A stretch of 64,000 nt of DNA from Rattus norvegicus. Taxonomy: Eukaryota > Chordata > Mammalia > Rodentia > Muridae. The notes below the pieces were generated by a model that ran no database searches, was not told the DNA's origin, and worked only from the letters and a program-made list of their open reading frames with translations. The stretch lies in the NCBI RefSeq assembly GCF_036323735.1, contig NC_086037.1, positions 58,603,502 through 58,667,501 of the forward strand. Reading direction: 5' to 3'. Of this stretch, positions 23,221 to 34,530 are shown in pieces (positions within the stretch are counted from its first letter, which is position 1; the number at the start of each line of letters is the position of its first letter). The translations under genes were made by a program, and so were the position numbers.

Positions 23221-23932
23221 GCTCTCTGCTCCCAGACCCGGTGAGAGAGAGACCCAACCGCCTGGTCAGGTGGGCACTCCTGAGGTTGCAGAGCTGAAGA
23301 GACCACCAACACTGCTCACCCCTGCCCACATCCCTGGCCCAAGAAGAAACTGTATAAGGCCTCTGGGCTCCCGTGGGGGAGGGCCCAGGAGCGGCAGGAC
23401 CCCTGCCAGAGACACCGCCAGACCCTGAAGGAAACAGACCGGATAAACAGTTCTCTGCACCCAAATCCCGTGGGAGGGAGAGCTAAACCTTCAGAGAGGC
23501 AGACAAGCCTGGGAAACCAGAAGAGACTGCTCCCTGCACACACATCTCGGACGCCAGAGGAAAAAGCCAAAGACCATCTGGAATCCTGGTGCACTGAAGC
23601 TCCCGGAAGGGGCGGCACAGGTCTTCCTGGTTGCTGCCGCTGCAGAGAGCCCCTGGGCAGCACCCCACGAGCGAACCTGAGCCTCGGGACCACAGGTAAG
23701 ACCAAATTTTCTGCTGCAAGAAAGCTGCCTGGTGAACTCAAGACACAGGCCCACAGGAACAGCTGAAGACCTGTAGAGAGGAAAAACTACACGCCCGAAA
23801 GCAGAACACTCTGTCCCCATAACTGACTGAAAGAGAGGAAAACAGGTCTACAGCACTCCTGACACACAGGCTTATAGGACAGTCTAGCCACTGTCAGAAA
23901 TAGCAGAACAAAGTAACACTAGAGATAATCTG
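23221..23932 (+). promoter_or_regulatory. L1 5' UTR / internal promoter region
   Basis: This GC-rich 712-bp leader precedes ORF1 and should hold the RNA polymerase II internal promoter. The minus strand is open for 141 codons over 23316-23741. No primate-style ORF0 is claimed. Any antisense promoter here would point in the direction of Adamts18 transcription. Confidence 0.75.
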
Positions 23933-25006
23933 ATGGCGAGAGGCAAGCGCAGGAACCCAAGCAACAGAAACCAAGACTACATGGCATCATCAGAGCCCAA
24001 TTCTCCCACCAAAACAAACATGGAATATCCAAACACACCAGAAAAGCAAGATCTAGTTTCAAAATCATATTTGATCATGATGCTGGAGGACTTCAAAAAA
24101 GACATGAACACACTTAGGGAAACACAGGAAAACATTAATAAACAAGTAGAAGCCTACAGAGAGGAATCGCAAAAATCCCTGAAAGAATTCCAGGAAAACA
24201 CAATCAAACAGTTGAAGGAATTAAAAATGGAAATAGAAGCAATCAAGAAAGAACACATGGAAACAACCCTGGATATAGAAAACCAAAAGAAGAGACAAGG
24301 AGCTGTAGATACAAGCTTCACCAACAGAATACAAGAGATGGAAGAGAGAATCTCAGGAGCAAAAGATTCCATAGAAATCATTGACTCAACTGTCAAAGAT
24401 AATGTAAAGCGGAAAAAGCTACTGGTCCAAAACATACAGGAAATCCAGGACTCAATGAGAAGATCAAACCTAAGGATAATAGGTATAGAAGAGCGTGAAG
24501 ACTCCCAGCTCAAAGGACCAGTAAATATCTTCAACAAAATCATAGAAGAAAACTTCCCTAACCTAAAAAAAGAGATACCCATAGACATACAAGAAGCCTA
24601 CAGAACTCCAAATAGATTGGACCAGAAAAGAAACACCTCCCGTCACATAATTGTCAAAACACCAAACGCACAAAATAAAGAAAGAATATTAAAAGCAGTA
24701 AGGGAAAAAGGTCAAGTAACACATAAAGGGAGACCTATCAGAATCACACCAGACTTCTCGCCAGAAATTATGAAGGCCAGAAGATCCTGGACTGATGTTA
24801 TACAGACCCTAAGAGAACACAAATGCCAGCCCAGGTTACTGTATCCAGCAAAACTCTCAATTAACATTGATGGAGAAACCAAGATATTCCATGACAAAAC
24901 CAAATTTACACAATATCTTTCTACAAATCCAGCACTACAAAGGATAATAAATGGTAAAGCCCAACATAAGGAGGCAAGCTATACCCTAGAAGAAGCAAGA
25001 AACTAA
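23933..25006 (+). CDS. L1 ORF1 protein (RNA-binding chaperone), intact
   Basis: The 357 codons, ATG to TAA, have no break, the usual size for rodent L1 ORF1p. The N-terminal half is rich in Lys, Glu and Gln heptad-like segments (about residues 45-160), consistent with the trimeric coiled coil. The centre holds the RRM-like region (RRSNLRIIGIEE), and the C-terminal part contains REKGQVTHKGRPIRITPDFS and YPAKLS. ORF1p coats L1 RNA and acts as a nucleic-acid chaperone in the ribonucleoprotein. An intact frame beside a damaged ORF2 suggests recent insertion with few later hits. Confidence 0.95.
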   Translation: MARGKRRNPSNRNQDYMASSEPNSPTKTNMEYPNTPEKQDLVSKSYLIMMLEDFKKDMNTLRETQENINKQVEAYREESQKSLKEFQENTIKQLKELKMEIEAIKKEHMETTLDIENQKKRQGAVDTSFTNRIQEMEERISGAKDSIEIIDSTVKDNVKRKKLLVQNIQEIQDSMRRSNLRIIGIEEREDSQLKGPVNIFNKIIEENFPNLKKEIPIDIQEAYRTPNRLDQKRNTSRHIIVKTPNAQNKERILKAVREKGQVTHKGRPIRITPDFSPEIMKARRSWTDVIQTLREHKCQPRLLYPAKLSINIDGETKIFHDKTKFTQYLSTNPALQRIINGKAQHKEASYTLEEARN

Positions 25007-25065
25007 TCGTCTTGGCAACAAAACAAAGAGAATGAAAGCACACAAACATAACCTCACATCCAAAT

Positions 25066-28000
25066 ATGAATATAACGGGAAGCAATAATCACTATTCCTT
25101 AATATCTCTCAATATCAATGGCCTCAACTCCCCAATAAAAAGACATAGATTAACAAACTGGATACGCAACGAGGACCCTGCATTCTGCTGCCTACAGGAA
25201 ACACACCTCAGAGACAAAGACAGACACTACCTCAGAGTGAAAGGCTGGAAAACAACTTTCCAAGCAAATGGTCAGAAGAAGCAAGCTGGAGTAGCCATTC
25301 TAATATCAAATAAAATCAATTTTCAATTAAAAGTCATCAAAAAAGATAAGGAAGGACACTTCATATTCATCAAAGGAAAAATCAACCAAGATGAACTCTC
25401 AATCCTAAATATCTATGCCCCAAATACAAGGGCACCTACATACGTAAAAGAAACCATACTAAAGCTCAAAACACACATTGCACCTCACACAATAATAGTG
25501 GGAGATTTCAACACCCCACTCTCATCAATGGACAGATCATGGAAACAGAAATTAAACAGTGATGTCGACAGACTAAGAGAAGTCATGAGCCAAATGGACT
25601 TAACGGATATTTATAGAACATTCTATCCTAAAGCAAAAGGATATACCTTCTTCTCAGCTCCTCATGGTACTTTCTCCAAAATTGACCATATAATTGGTAA
25701 AAAACGGGCCTCAACAGGTACAGAAAGATAGAAATAATCCCATGCGTGCTATCGGACCACCACGGCCTAAAACTGGTCTTCAATAACAATAAGGGAAGAA
25801 TGCCCACATATACGTGGAAATTGAACAATGCTCTACTCAATGATAACCTGGTCAAGGAAGAAATAAAGAAAGAAATTAAAAACTTTTTAGAATTTAATGA
25901 AAATGAAGATACAACATACTCAAACTTATGGGACACAATGAAAGCTGTGCTAAGAGGAAAACTCATAGCGCTGAGTGCCTGCAGAAAGAAACAGGAAAGA
26001 GTATATGTCAGCAGCTTGACAGCACACCTAAAAGCTCTAGAACAAGAAGAAGCAAATACACCCAGGAGGAGTAGAAGGCAGGAAATAATCAAACTCAGAG
26101 CTGAAATCAACCAAGTAGAAACAAAAAGGACCATAGAAAGAATCAACAGAACCAAAAGTTGGTTCTTTGAGAAAATCAACAAGATAGATAAACCCTTAGC
26201 CAGACTAACGAGAGGACACAGAGAGTGTGTCCAAATTAACAAAATCAGAAATGAAAAGGGAGACATAACTACAGATTCAGAGGAAATTCAAAAAATCATC
26301 AGATCTTACTATAAAAACCTATATTCAACAAAATTTGAAAATCTTCAGGAAATGGACAATTTCCTAGACAGATACCAGGTATCGAAGTTAAATCAGGAAC
26401 AGATAAACCAGTTAAACAACCCCATAACTCCTAAGGAAATAGAAGCAGTCATTAAAGGTCTCCCAACCAAAAAGAGCCCAGGTCCAGACGGGTTTAGTGC
26501 AGAATTCTATCAAACCTTCATAGAAGACCTCATACCAATATTATCCAAACTATTCCACAAAATTGAAACAGATGGAGCCCTACCGAATTCCTTCTACGAA
26601 GCCACAATTACTCTTATACCTAAACCACACAAAGACACAACAAAGAAAGAGAACTTCAGACCAATTTCCCTTATGAATATCGACGCAAAAATACTCAATA
26701 AAATTCTGGCAAACCGAATTCAAGAGCACATCAAAACAATAATCCACCATGATCAAGTAGGCTTCATCCCAGGCATGCAGGGATAGTTTAATATACGGAA
26801 AACCATCAACGTGATCCATTATATAAACAAACTGAAAGAACAGAACCACATGATCATTTCATTAGATGCTGAGAAAGCATTTGACAAAATTCAACACCCC
26901 TTCATAATAAAAGTCCTGGAAAGAATAGGAATTCAAGGCCCATACCTAAACATAGTAAAAGCCATATACAGCAAACCAGTTGCTAACATTAAACTAAATG
27001 GAGAGAAACTTGAAGCAATCCCATTAAAATCAGGGACTAGACAAGGCTGCCCACTCTCTCCCTACTTATTCAATATAGTTCTTGAAGTTCTAGCCAGAGC
27101 AATCAGACAACAAAAGGAGATCAAAGGGATACAGATCGGAAAAGAAGAGGACAAAATATCACTATTTGCAGATGACATGATAGTATATTTAAGTGATCCC
27201 AAAAGTTCCACCAGAGAACTACTAAAGCTGATAAACAACTTCAGCAAAGTGGCTGGGTATAAAATTAACTCAAATAAATCAGTTGCCTTCCTCTATACAA
27301 AAGAGAAACAAGCCGAGAAAGAAATTAGGGAAACGACACCCTTCATAATAGACCCAAATAATATAAAGTACCTCGGCGTGACTTTAACCAAGCAAGTAAA
27401 AGATCTGTACAATAAGAACTTCAAGACACTGAGGAAAGAAATTGAAGAAGACCTCAGAAGATGGAAAGATCTCCCATGCTCATGGATTGGCAGGATTAAT
27501 ATAGTAAAAATGGCCATTTTACCAAAAGCAATCTACAGATTCAATGCAATCCCCATCAAAATACCAATCCAATTCTTCAAAGAGTTAGACAGAACAATTT
27601 GCAAATTCATCTGGAATAACAAAAAACCCAGGATAGCTAAAGCTATCCTCAACAATAAAAGGACTTTAGGGGGAATCACTATCCCTGAACTCAAGCAGTA
27701 TTACAGAGCAATAGTGATAAAAACTGCATGGTATTGGTACAGAGACAGACAGATAGACCAATGGAATAGAATTGAAGACCCAGAAATGAACCCACACACC
27801 TATGGTCACTTGATTTTTGACAAAGGAGCCAAAACCATCCAATGGAAAAAAGATAGCATTTTCAGCAAATGGTGCTGGTTCAACTGGAGGGCAACATGTA
27901 GAAGAATGCAGATCGATCCATGCTTATCACCCTGTACAAAGCTTAAGTCCAAGTGGATCAAGGACCTCCACATCATACCAGACACACTCAAACCAATAGA

Positions 28001-28892
28001 AGAAAAACTAGGGAAGCATCTGGAACACATGGGCACTGGAAAAAATTTCCTGAACAAAACACCAATGGCTTATGCTCTAAGATCAAGAATCGACAAATGG
28101 GATCTCATAAAACTGCAAAGCTTCTGTAAGGCAAAGGACACTGTGGTTAGGACAAAACGGCAACGAACAGATTGGGAAAAGATCTTTACCAATCCTACAA
28201 CAGATAGAGGCCTTATATCCAAAATATACAAAGAACTCAAGAAGTTAGACCGCAGGGAAACAAATAACCCTATTAAAAAATGGGGTTCAGAGCTAAACAA
28301 AGAATTCACAGCTGAGGAATGCCGAATGGCTGAGAAACACCTAAAGAAATGTTCAACATCTTTAGTCATAAGGGAAATGCAAATCAAAACAACCCTGAGA
28401 TTTCACTTCACACCAGTGCGATTGGCTAAGATCAAAAACTCAGGTGACAGCAGATGCTGGCGAGGATGTGGAGAAAGAGGAACACTCCTCCATTGTTGGT
28501 GAGATTGCAGACTGGTAAAACCATTCTGGAAATCAGTCTGGAAGTTCCTCAGAAAATTGGACATTGAACTGCCTGAGGATCCAGCTATACCTCTCTTGGG
28601 CATATACCCAAAAGATGCCTCAACATATAAAAGAGACACGTGCTCCACTATGTTCATCGCAGCCTTATTTATAATAGCCAGAAAATGGAAAGAACCCAGA
28701 TGCCCTTCAATAGAGGAATGGATACAGAAAATGTGGTACATCTACACAATGGAATATTACTCAGCTATCAAAAACAACGAGTTTATGAAATTCGTAGGCA
28801 AATGGTTGGAACTGGAAAATATCATCCTGAGTGAGCTAACCCAATCACAGAAAGACATACATGGTATGCACTCATTGATAAGTGGCTATTAG
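25066..28892 (+). pseudogene. L1 ORF2 (endonuclease / reverse transcriptase), three disabling lesions
   Basis: The frame starts 59 nt after ORF1. The endonuclease part shows LNINGLN (Asn about residue 16), QETHL (Glu about 45), NIYAPN, GDFNTPL and KIDHI. A net loss of one base near 25699-25705 shifts the frame, so the first frame stops at 25729-25731. The second frame continues through SDHHGLK and the RT core to an in-frame TAG at 26784-26786, then through the RT motif FADD (27165-27176) to a TGA at 28500-28502. The remaining C-terminal piece runs to 28892. None of the partial frames would make both enzymes. Confidence 0.94.
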
Positions 28893-29610
28893 CCCAAATG
28901 CTTGAATTACCCTAGATCCCTAGAACAAACGAAACTCAAGACGGATGATCAAAATGTGAATGCTTCACTCCTTCTTTAAATGAGGAAAAAGAATACCCTT
29001 GGCAGGGAAGGGAGAGGCAAAGATTAAAACAGAGACTGAAGGAACACCCATTCAGAGCCTGCCCCACATGTGGCCCATACATATACAGCCACCCAATTCG
29101 ACAAGATGGATGAAGCAAAGAAGTGCAGACCGACAGGAGCCGGATGTAGATCGCTCCTGAGAGACACAGCCAGAATACAGCAAATACAGAGGCGAGTGCC
29201 AGCAGCAAACCACTGAACTGAGAATAGGTCCCCTATTGAAGGAATCAGAGAAAGAACTGAAAGAGCTTGAAGGGGCTCGAGACCCCAAAAGTACAACAAT
29301 GCCAAGCAACCAGAGCTTCCAGGGACTAAGCCACTACCTAAAGACTATACATGGACTGACCCTGGACTCTGACCCCATAGGTAGCAATGAATATCCTAGT
29401 GAGAGCACCAGTGGAAGGGGAAGCCCTGGGTCCTGCTAAGACTGAACCCCCAGTGAACTAGTCTATGGGGGGAGGGCGGCAATGGGGGGAGGGTTGGGAG
29501 GGGAACACCCATAAGGAAGGGGAGGGGGGAGGGGGATGTTTGCCCGGAAACCGGGAAAGGGAATAACACTCGAAATGTATATAAGAAATACTCAAGTTAA
29601 TAAAAAAAAA
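28893..29610 (+). other. L1 3' UTR with G-rich tract and first A tract
   Basis: A G-run region at about 29465-29540 (several runs of four to six G) is typical of rodent L1 3' UTRs and can form G-quadruplexes. The AATAAA signal is at 29599-29604, embedded in the first A tract that ends at 29610. Confidence 0.85.
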
Positions 29611-29649
29611 TGATCATTCATGAGACACTAGGAAATGGTTACAAAAAAA
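29611..29649 (+). other. 3' transduced segment and second A tract
   Basis: 32 non-L1 bases (29611-29642) lie between the L1 A tract and a second A run, and all of it is inside the target-site duplications. The segment ends 38 nt after the AATAAA, where cleavage at the source locus is plausible. This is the structure expected of a read-through 3' transduction. Confidence 0.85.
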
Positions 29650-29665
29650 AAGATTAAGTCTACTT
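29650..29665 (+). repeat. L1 target-site duplication, 3' copy
   Basis: AAGATTAAGTCTACTT directly after the second A tract; a perfect match to 23205-23220. Confidence 0.93.
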
Positions 29666-29739
29666 TAGGGAAATATAATTTATTACTTATTACAATTTCT
29701 CTGTCACTGTCTTTCTCTGACATTGTTTCTCTCTGTCTC

Positions 29740-29776
29740 CCTCCCTTTCTTTCTCTTTTCTTCTCTCTCTCTCTCT

Positions 29777-29830
<54 letters not shown>
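29740..29830. repeat. (TC)n then (CA)n tract
   Basis: A polypyrimidine CT/CTTT stretch runs to about 29811, followed by a short CA repeat. Confidence 0.9.
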
Positions 29831-30654
29831 ATTAAGAAATACTTTTAAGAATATGATACATACTCAATTGAACATACAGCACATATCTATAGGACTTCAT
29901 TCAAAATTTTCCTAATAGGTGGTTGTTACTGTTTAAGGAACCATTTGAGTGTAGGAACATACCGATGGAGGAATCTGACCAGTTTTAGGGAACCCCATCC
30001 TCATTTCTTGAAAATCACTTTGGAAAGACTGGAGGCATGGTTCAGTCTTTAAGATCACCAGCTACACTTGCAAAGGACCTGGGTTTGCTAACCAAGATAA
30101 AACCCCACAGATGTGCCCACCTGATGGGGTGGAGACAATTTCTCAATGGAGGTATGCCAATTCACGTTGATAAAATCTAACTGTGACGGCTTGCAATTTT
30201 ATTTTCTCCTTTAATAAATGATAAAATTATTTATGTAGCAAAGTTGTTTTAAGATAATGATTTATCATCTGTCAATGTGTGACTGACAAGTCTATTTTAT
30301 ACACCCATGTATTTAGGATTGCTTAAAATTTTCCTCAGGTGAAATAGGATCAAAAGTAAAAAATGTTTAAGGACCCCTGGTGTAGGAAATGGCTGGAGGT
30401 GAGCTCATGACCAAGGTCTATGGCCAAGCTTGGCAAACTCAGATATCCACTAATGTCAGAAGTTTCTAGAAACAGATTTTTCAGTTCACATCTTTACAAG
30501 AAGTTACACTGTCCCATTAGAATTTATTGTTATGTGGTCTGGGAGATGGGGCTGGCCTTTGGCCACCAGTTTGCTCACCATGGTGTGAGGTTTAAGGTTA
30601 GTTTCTTAAAATGTGTGTGCCATATATGCAAAGGGAAAAAGATATGATACGGGC

Positions 30655-30810
30655 AGCAAAACTTATCTTAAATCATTCTCACAAGAGCCACCATAGCAAG
30701 TGTGATTTGCCCAGACCACAGATGTGGACGTTAAAAGGCAGAGAAAACAGGAAGTTTCCCCTGGTTACATTAGCTAGTTAAGTCTGGATTTCTAACACCT
30801 TCAGATCTCA
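30655..30810 (-). repeat. Probable MIR SINE, reverse
   Basis: The blocks order CATTCTCACAAGAGCC, GATTTGCCCAGACC and AGCTAGTTAAGTCTGGATTTCTAACACC as in a reversed MIR. Confidence 0.45.
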
Positions 30811-30903
30811 AGTTGTAGATGGTTAGTTTGGGTCAGTGGTCTTCATTGTTCATAGGTAAATGTTTAAGCTATCACACAGCATATTCCATATGGCACGATG
30901 GCT

Positions 30904-30974
30904 AATACTGACTCTCAACTCATAGGATCTAGAGTTAGTATTGACTCTCAACTTACACAGTCTAGAGTTACCTG
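30904..30974. repeat. 33-bp tandem duplication
   Basis: Two copies of an imperfect unit containing TGACTCTCAACT and TCTAGAGTTA, offset by 33 bp. Confidence 0.75.
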
Positions 30975-30999
30975 GAAAGGGAGTCTCAACATGGGACAG

Positions 31000-31282
31000 T
31001 CTAGATAAGGTTTTCCCATGGGCCTACTTATGATAGAGTCTTCTTAATGAAGTCATCGGAGTGAGAGGATCCAACCCACTGTGGGAAGTACCATTCTGTA
31101 AGCATTGGTCCCAGACTGTTTAAAGAGTAGAAAAAGTGAGTTGGGTATTCTGTTCTTAATTTTCTTCTCTATTCTCTTGCTAATTTTGCATCATGACATT
31201 ATAAAAGCCAAATAAACCCTCCTCCCCCAAGACTTTGTCAAGGTGTTTTATCACGGTGACAGAAATGTGACTAGGACACATG
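31000..31282 (+). repeat. Family X repeat copy
   Basis: It ends AAATAAACCCTCCTCCCCCAAG, then GTGTTTTATCACGGTGACAG, the shared 3' end of the family. Confidence 0.55.
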
Positions 31283-33009
31283 GAGAGTGCCCCTTTATTC
31301 CATACCATCACGGTTCAAAAGGTCCTCAGAACAGACAGACAGACAGACTCCCACACTGTAGGAAATGCTGTGATTCTGAAATCCAAACAGATTGCATGGC
31401 CTTGACACTGTGACACTGACACGTATGTGGCAAGCAGTGTTCTCTGGTTGCCTGCAGAGACTGAGAGAGTATTTGGGAAGGATATTCTACTCCAAAACGA
31501 ACATGGAAAGATTTTGAGTGTGGGATTCATGCACAGATTTTAAATACCTTAGGACCCAGAAGAAAGCCAACTGGGAGTTAGCAGAGAAAGAACAGTTAGG
31601 GTATCATCCCTATTTTCACTAAGGAGATCTCTCCTCTCCTGTCCGGGCAGGTTCAGAGTGAAAGCACAGGACAGAATTCCAGGGTAGCAACAGAAGAGCA
31701 TTTATATACAAAGTCCCGTGGCAATGTTGAGTTGAGGTCCAGGTGGACATATGCCCTTTGTGCCAGCTCACCAGTGCTGTCAATTGTAGTTCAACAGTGT
31801 CTTTGTGAGACATAGTCTTGATAAGGCAATGATTTGGCTATCCCCAAGAGGCAGCCCATCAGTTAAAACTGGGGCCAGGACCCTATGGTTTATTAATTTC
31901 CATTTAGGTATCACATCCAGGATTTTCTTGATTTGATACACACTCATTCCAATGCTGCTTTGGGTATTTTAATGCACACCCCTCTGACTTTCCATTTCTG
32001 CGTCAATACTGAAGATGCATCTTAAATAACAGGGGGCTAAAACGGAAGCACTCCTCCATCCATAGCCCCACTACAAGGTACCATCGAGATTGCTACAGTA
32101 GTAAAAACACCTACCAAAGGCTCAAGGGAAGAAGCCAACGTTCATTCTCAATATTGTCTTCCCCCTAAAATTCCATATCCCAGGTACCTCTAGAACTTTC
32201 CTTCTTGCTGTCTATCTACATGTGTACCACAAGCAAGTCCACGCCCTTCATGTTTACACCGTCAGTGTCAAGTTTTACCTGGAATTAAAGATGAATCTGT
32301 TTCCGGTCTCTCAGCCCACTTTGTGTCCCTCAAACTACGTTTCCACACAGCAGCTGGAGTGAGTTTTTAACACACCCACCTCAGTAGGATCTGGACACTG
32401 CCTCAGCATGAACATCATGCTCCTCCTCATGGGTTAGAATGTTGCCGTGCTCTGCAGCTCTACTACGCCCACCCACGCCTCAGGACAACCTCTCAGTCTG
32501 ATGCATTGATTTTATCCTTAACTATTTTCTGTCTTGAAAACCCTGCACACATCACTTGGCTGGTCCTTTAGTTATCATATTAGATGACACTTCCTCTAAC
32601 AACCCCTAAATCCAGAGACACTCTCTGTTTTCTTTGCCTAGATTTATTTTCCTTTGGGGAGCTTGCCAAAAATCTGTGTTCATTGACGTCGTAGTACATC
32701 ACTGCTCTAGACTTTCCAGTGTGCTAAGTTTCACAGTAGCAGGGAGGATTGCTAGATTGTTTTCTCTTTTCTCTTCTCTTTTCTCCTTTCCTATTTTATC
32801 CTCAGCTATTATATACCTGTATCCATCTGCAGTTAGGTGAGGAGCCAAGAAGATGCTCAGGGTGTGGAATGCAGGAAACCTCCATAGCGGCTTCAAACAG
32901 TGCTATTTTCCATTTCCAACTATCTACGGTTCTGGTAAATCCAGGAATTTATTCAGGAACTTGTGGGACAGAGAAAGACTCTGGTTCCCAGTTGAGGAGG
33001 TTTGAAACC

Positions 33010-33340
33010 CTAGTGACCCTGACTCCCAGGAAACCGGGCCCTTTACTAGCCGGAGCCCTCCATAGGTTTGTGACCATCAGTCATGTAAGGGCAATGCCCC
33101 AAGCCCCTTCACAGGTAGAGGATGTGACCACAGGTATCTAAAGGCCAAGAGGCTTAGCCAATCACCTTTTCTTCTCAGACACTCCTCCCTGCAAAAGGTA
33201 TTTAATCTCAGGCTCACTCTGAGAAGTGGGGTACGGTTTTACTCGTCCACTTTCTGCTGTGACAATAAACGCCTTGAAACCATGGTCTGACTGCCTCTTT
33301 TATCGGGATCTGTGGTGGAGAGCCAGAGAGAAGGCCTTAC
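33010..33340 (+). mobile_element. Possible ERV-type LTR (solo or partial)
   Basis: In order and at fitting spacing there are a CCAAT box (TTAGCCAATCACC), a TATA-like TATTTAATC (about 33200) and a poly(A) signal AATAAAC (about 33265). This is the order expected of a retroviral LTR promoter and R region. I see no primer-binding site or gag/pol sequence. Exact ends and family are not resolved. Confidence 0.45.
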
Positions 33341-33850
33341 CTACAGAGCAGCTATCTAATCTCCAGAAGAAAGTCTCCCTTTGCTCCCTGTGGCACCCAT
33401 CACTAAGCTCAAGCCTTCCACAGCCAAGCCAAGGACTACTCCCCCAGCAGGACCAGCCAAGGCATCCTCCTTCTTTCCCCCCTCAGTCCCTGGCTAGATC
33501 CCACCCTGCTGGCCCTCACTCTGTTCTCAGGTTCTCAGCTCTTCTGTGGCATCCCAGCCGTGCCTGGATGCCCAAGAGCCTGAGAACCCCTGGCCTCCTT
33601 GCAGGCCCCGGGACTCCCAAGCCGACTCTGGCTGTGTCCCTATTACTGGAGTGGTGTCCTGGTATCCCGAGGCTTCTCACAGCCTGATACCCACCCGGCA
33701 GCAGCGTGGGATAAACTTGGTCAAACTCCCCATGTCCTGCCTCCCCAAGCGGCCCAAGTCCTGTGGCAGAACAGACATAGGACCCTACCATTAATCCTAT
33801 AGGAACCATCAAAACATCATGTAAATTCACCCAGAATAGCTCATCACACA
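33340..33850. other. GC-rich, C-rich segment of unknown nature
   Basis: This stretch is clearly richer in C and G than its surroundings and has Pro/Ser-rich open frames on both strands. It directly follows the LTR-like promoter and could be repeat-internal sequence. No protein family was recognised. Confidence 0.4.
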
Positions 33851-34235
33851 TGACCTCCAAACTCCCACCGAGGGCACAAGAAATCTATTTCACCACTTTC
33901 ACCACAGACCAGCCAGAGGCTGCACATGGTCACCACCCACTTTGTAGCAGTTGGATCTAGTATAGCTGAGCGAGGAAGCAGGAAAATGGACAGGAAGCTT
34001 CAGTTTCTACAGAGGACGGATCTGCCTCTGGAAAGAGCTCTGTCGATTGTGAATTCAGCCAAAGTCTCCCAAGAGGATGGGGACATGGTATTCTAAAGGA
34101 GCGAGCACAAAGACGCTTCCTGAGCATGCCAACGACAAAGTAAATGCAAATAGATTAACTATACACTAGAATGGTGTGGAGAGAATGAAATAGTCTTAAG
34201 CAAAAGTCATCAGCCATGCTCCTGGCACCAGTCTT

Positions 34236-34332
34236 TTTTTTTTTTTTTTTTTTTTTTGGAGCTGGGGACCGAACCCAGGGCCTTGCGCTTGCTAGGCAAG
34301 CGCTCTACCACTGAGCTAAATCCCCAACCCTG
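34236..34332 (-). mobile_element. Young ID SINE, reverse orientation
   Basis: A poly(T) run precedes a reversed ID body (GCTCTACCACTGAGCTAAATCCCC is the A-box region). Perfect 13-bp duplications TGGCACCAGTCTT lie at 34223-34235 and 34333-34345. The inferred nick site TCTT/AA is the same as for the L1 in this intron. Confidence 0.93.
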
Positions 34333-34440
34333 TGGCACCAGTCTTAATAGTCGACGTTCATAGTGACCTTCTAGTTGTCACTAGTTTCTTCTGTTGGGTA
34401 CATTCCAATGATCTTGTTGGATCAAGACAAAGGACTGTGG

Positions 34441-34530
34441 CTGAAGTACAAAGGTAAAGTCCATGCCTGGCCTATACAAGGCCCTGGGCCCAATTCTTAG
34501 CACTAACAGAATGTTTTAAAAATAATTTGA
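34441..34530 (+). repeat. ID-like SINE, diverged
   Basis: GTCCATGCCTGGCCTATACAAGGCCCTGGGCCCAATTCTTAGCAC is a degenerate ID 3' half. Confidence 0.45.

Larger units (their letters stand above)
23221..29649 (+). mobile_element. Full-length rat LINE-1, young insertion
   Basis: About 6.4 kb include a GC-rich 5' UTR (23221-23932), ORF1 (23933-25006), ORF2 region (25066-28892), 3' UTR with a G-rich tract, and an A tail. Perfect 16-bp duplications bound it. It is antisense to Adamts18, the orientation usually tolerated in introns. ORF1 is open throughout; ORF2 is broken three times, so this copy could not retrotranspose by itself now. Confidence 0.96.

Noticed and set aside
24154..26266. Minus-strand frames of 144 and 212 codons inside the L1
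   Set aside because: They are shadows of ORF1 and ORF2 coding sequence on the other strand.
33226..33687. 153-codon plus-strand Pro/Ser-rich frame
   Set aside because: It follows an LTR-like segment in a C-rich stretch where open frames on several strands are expected. No protein family was recognised.
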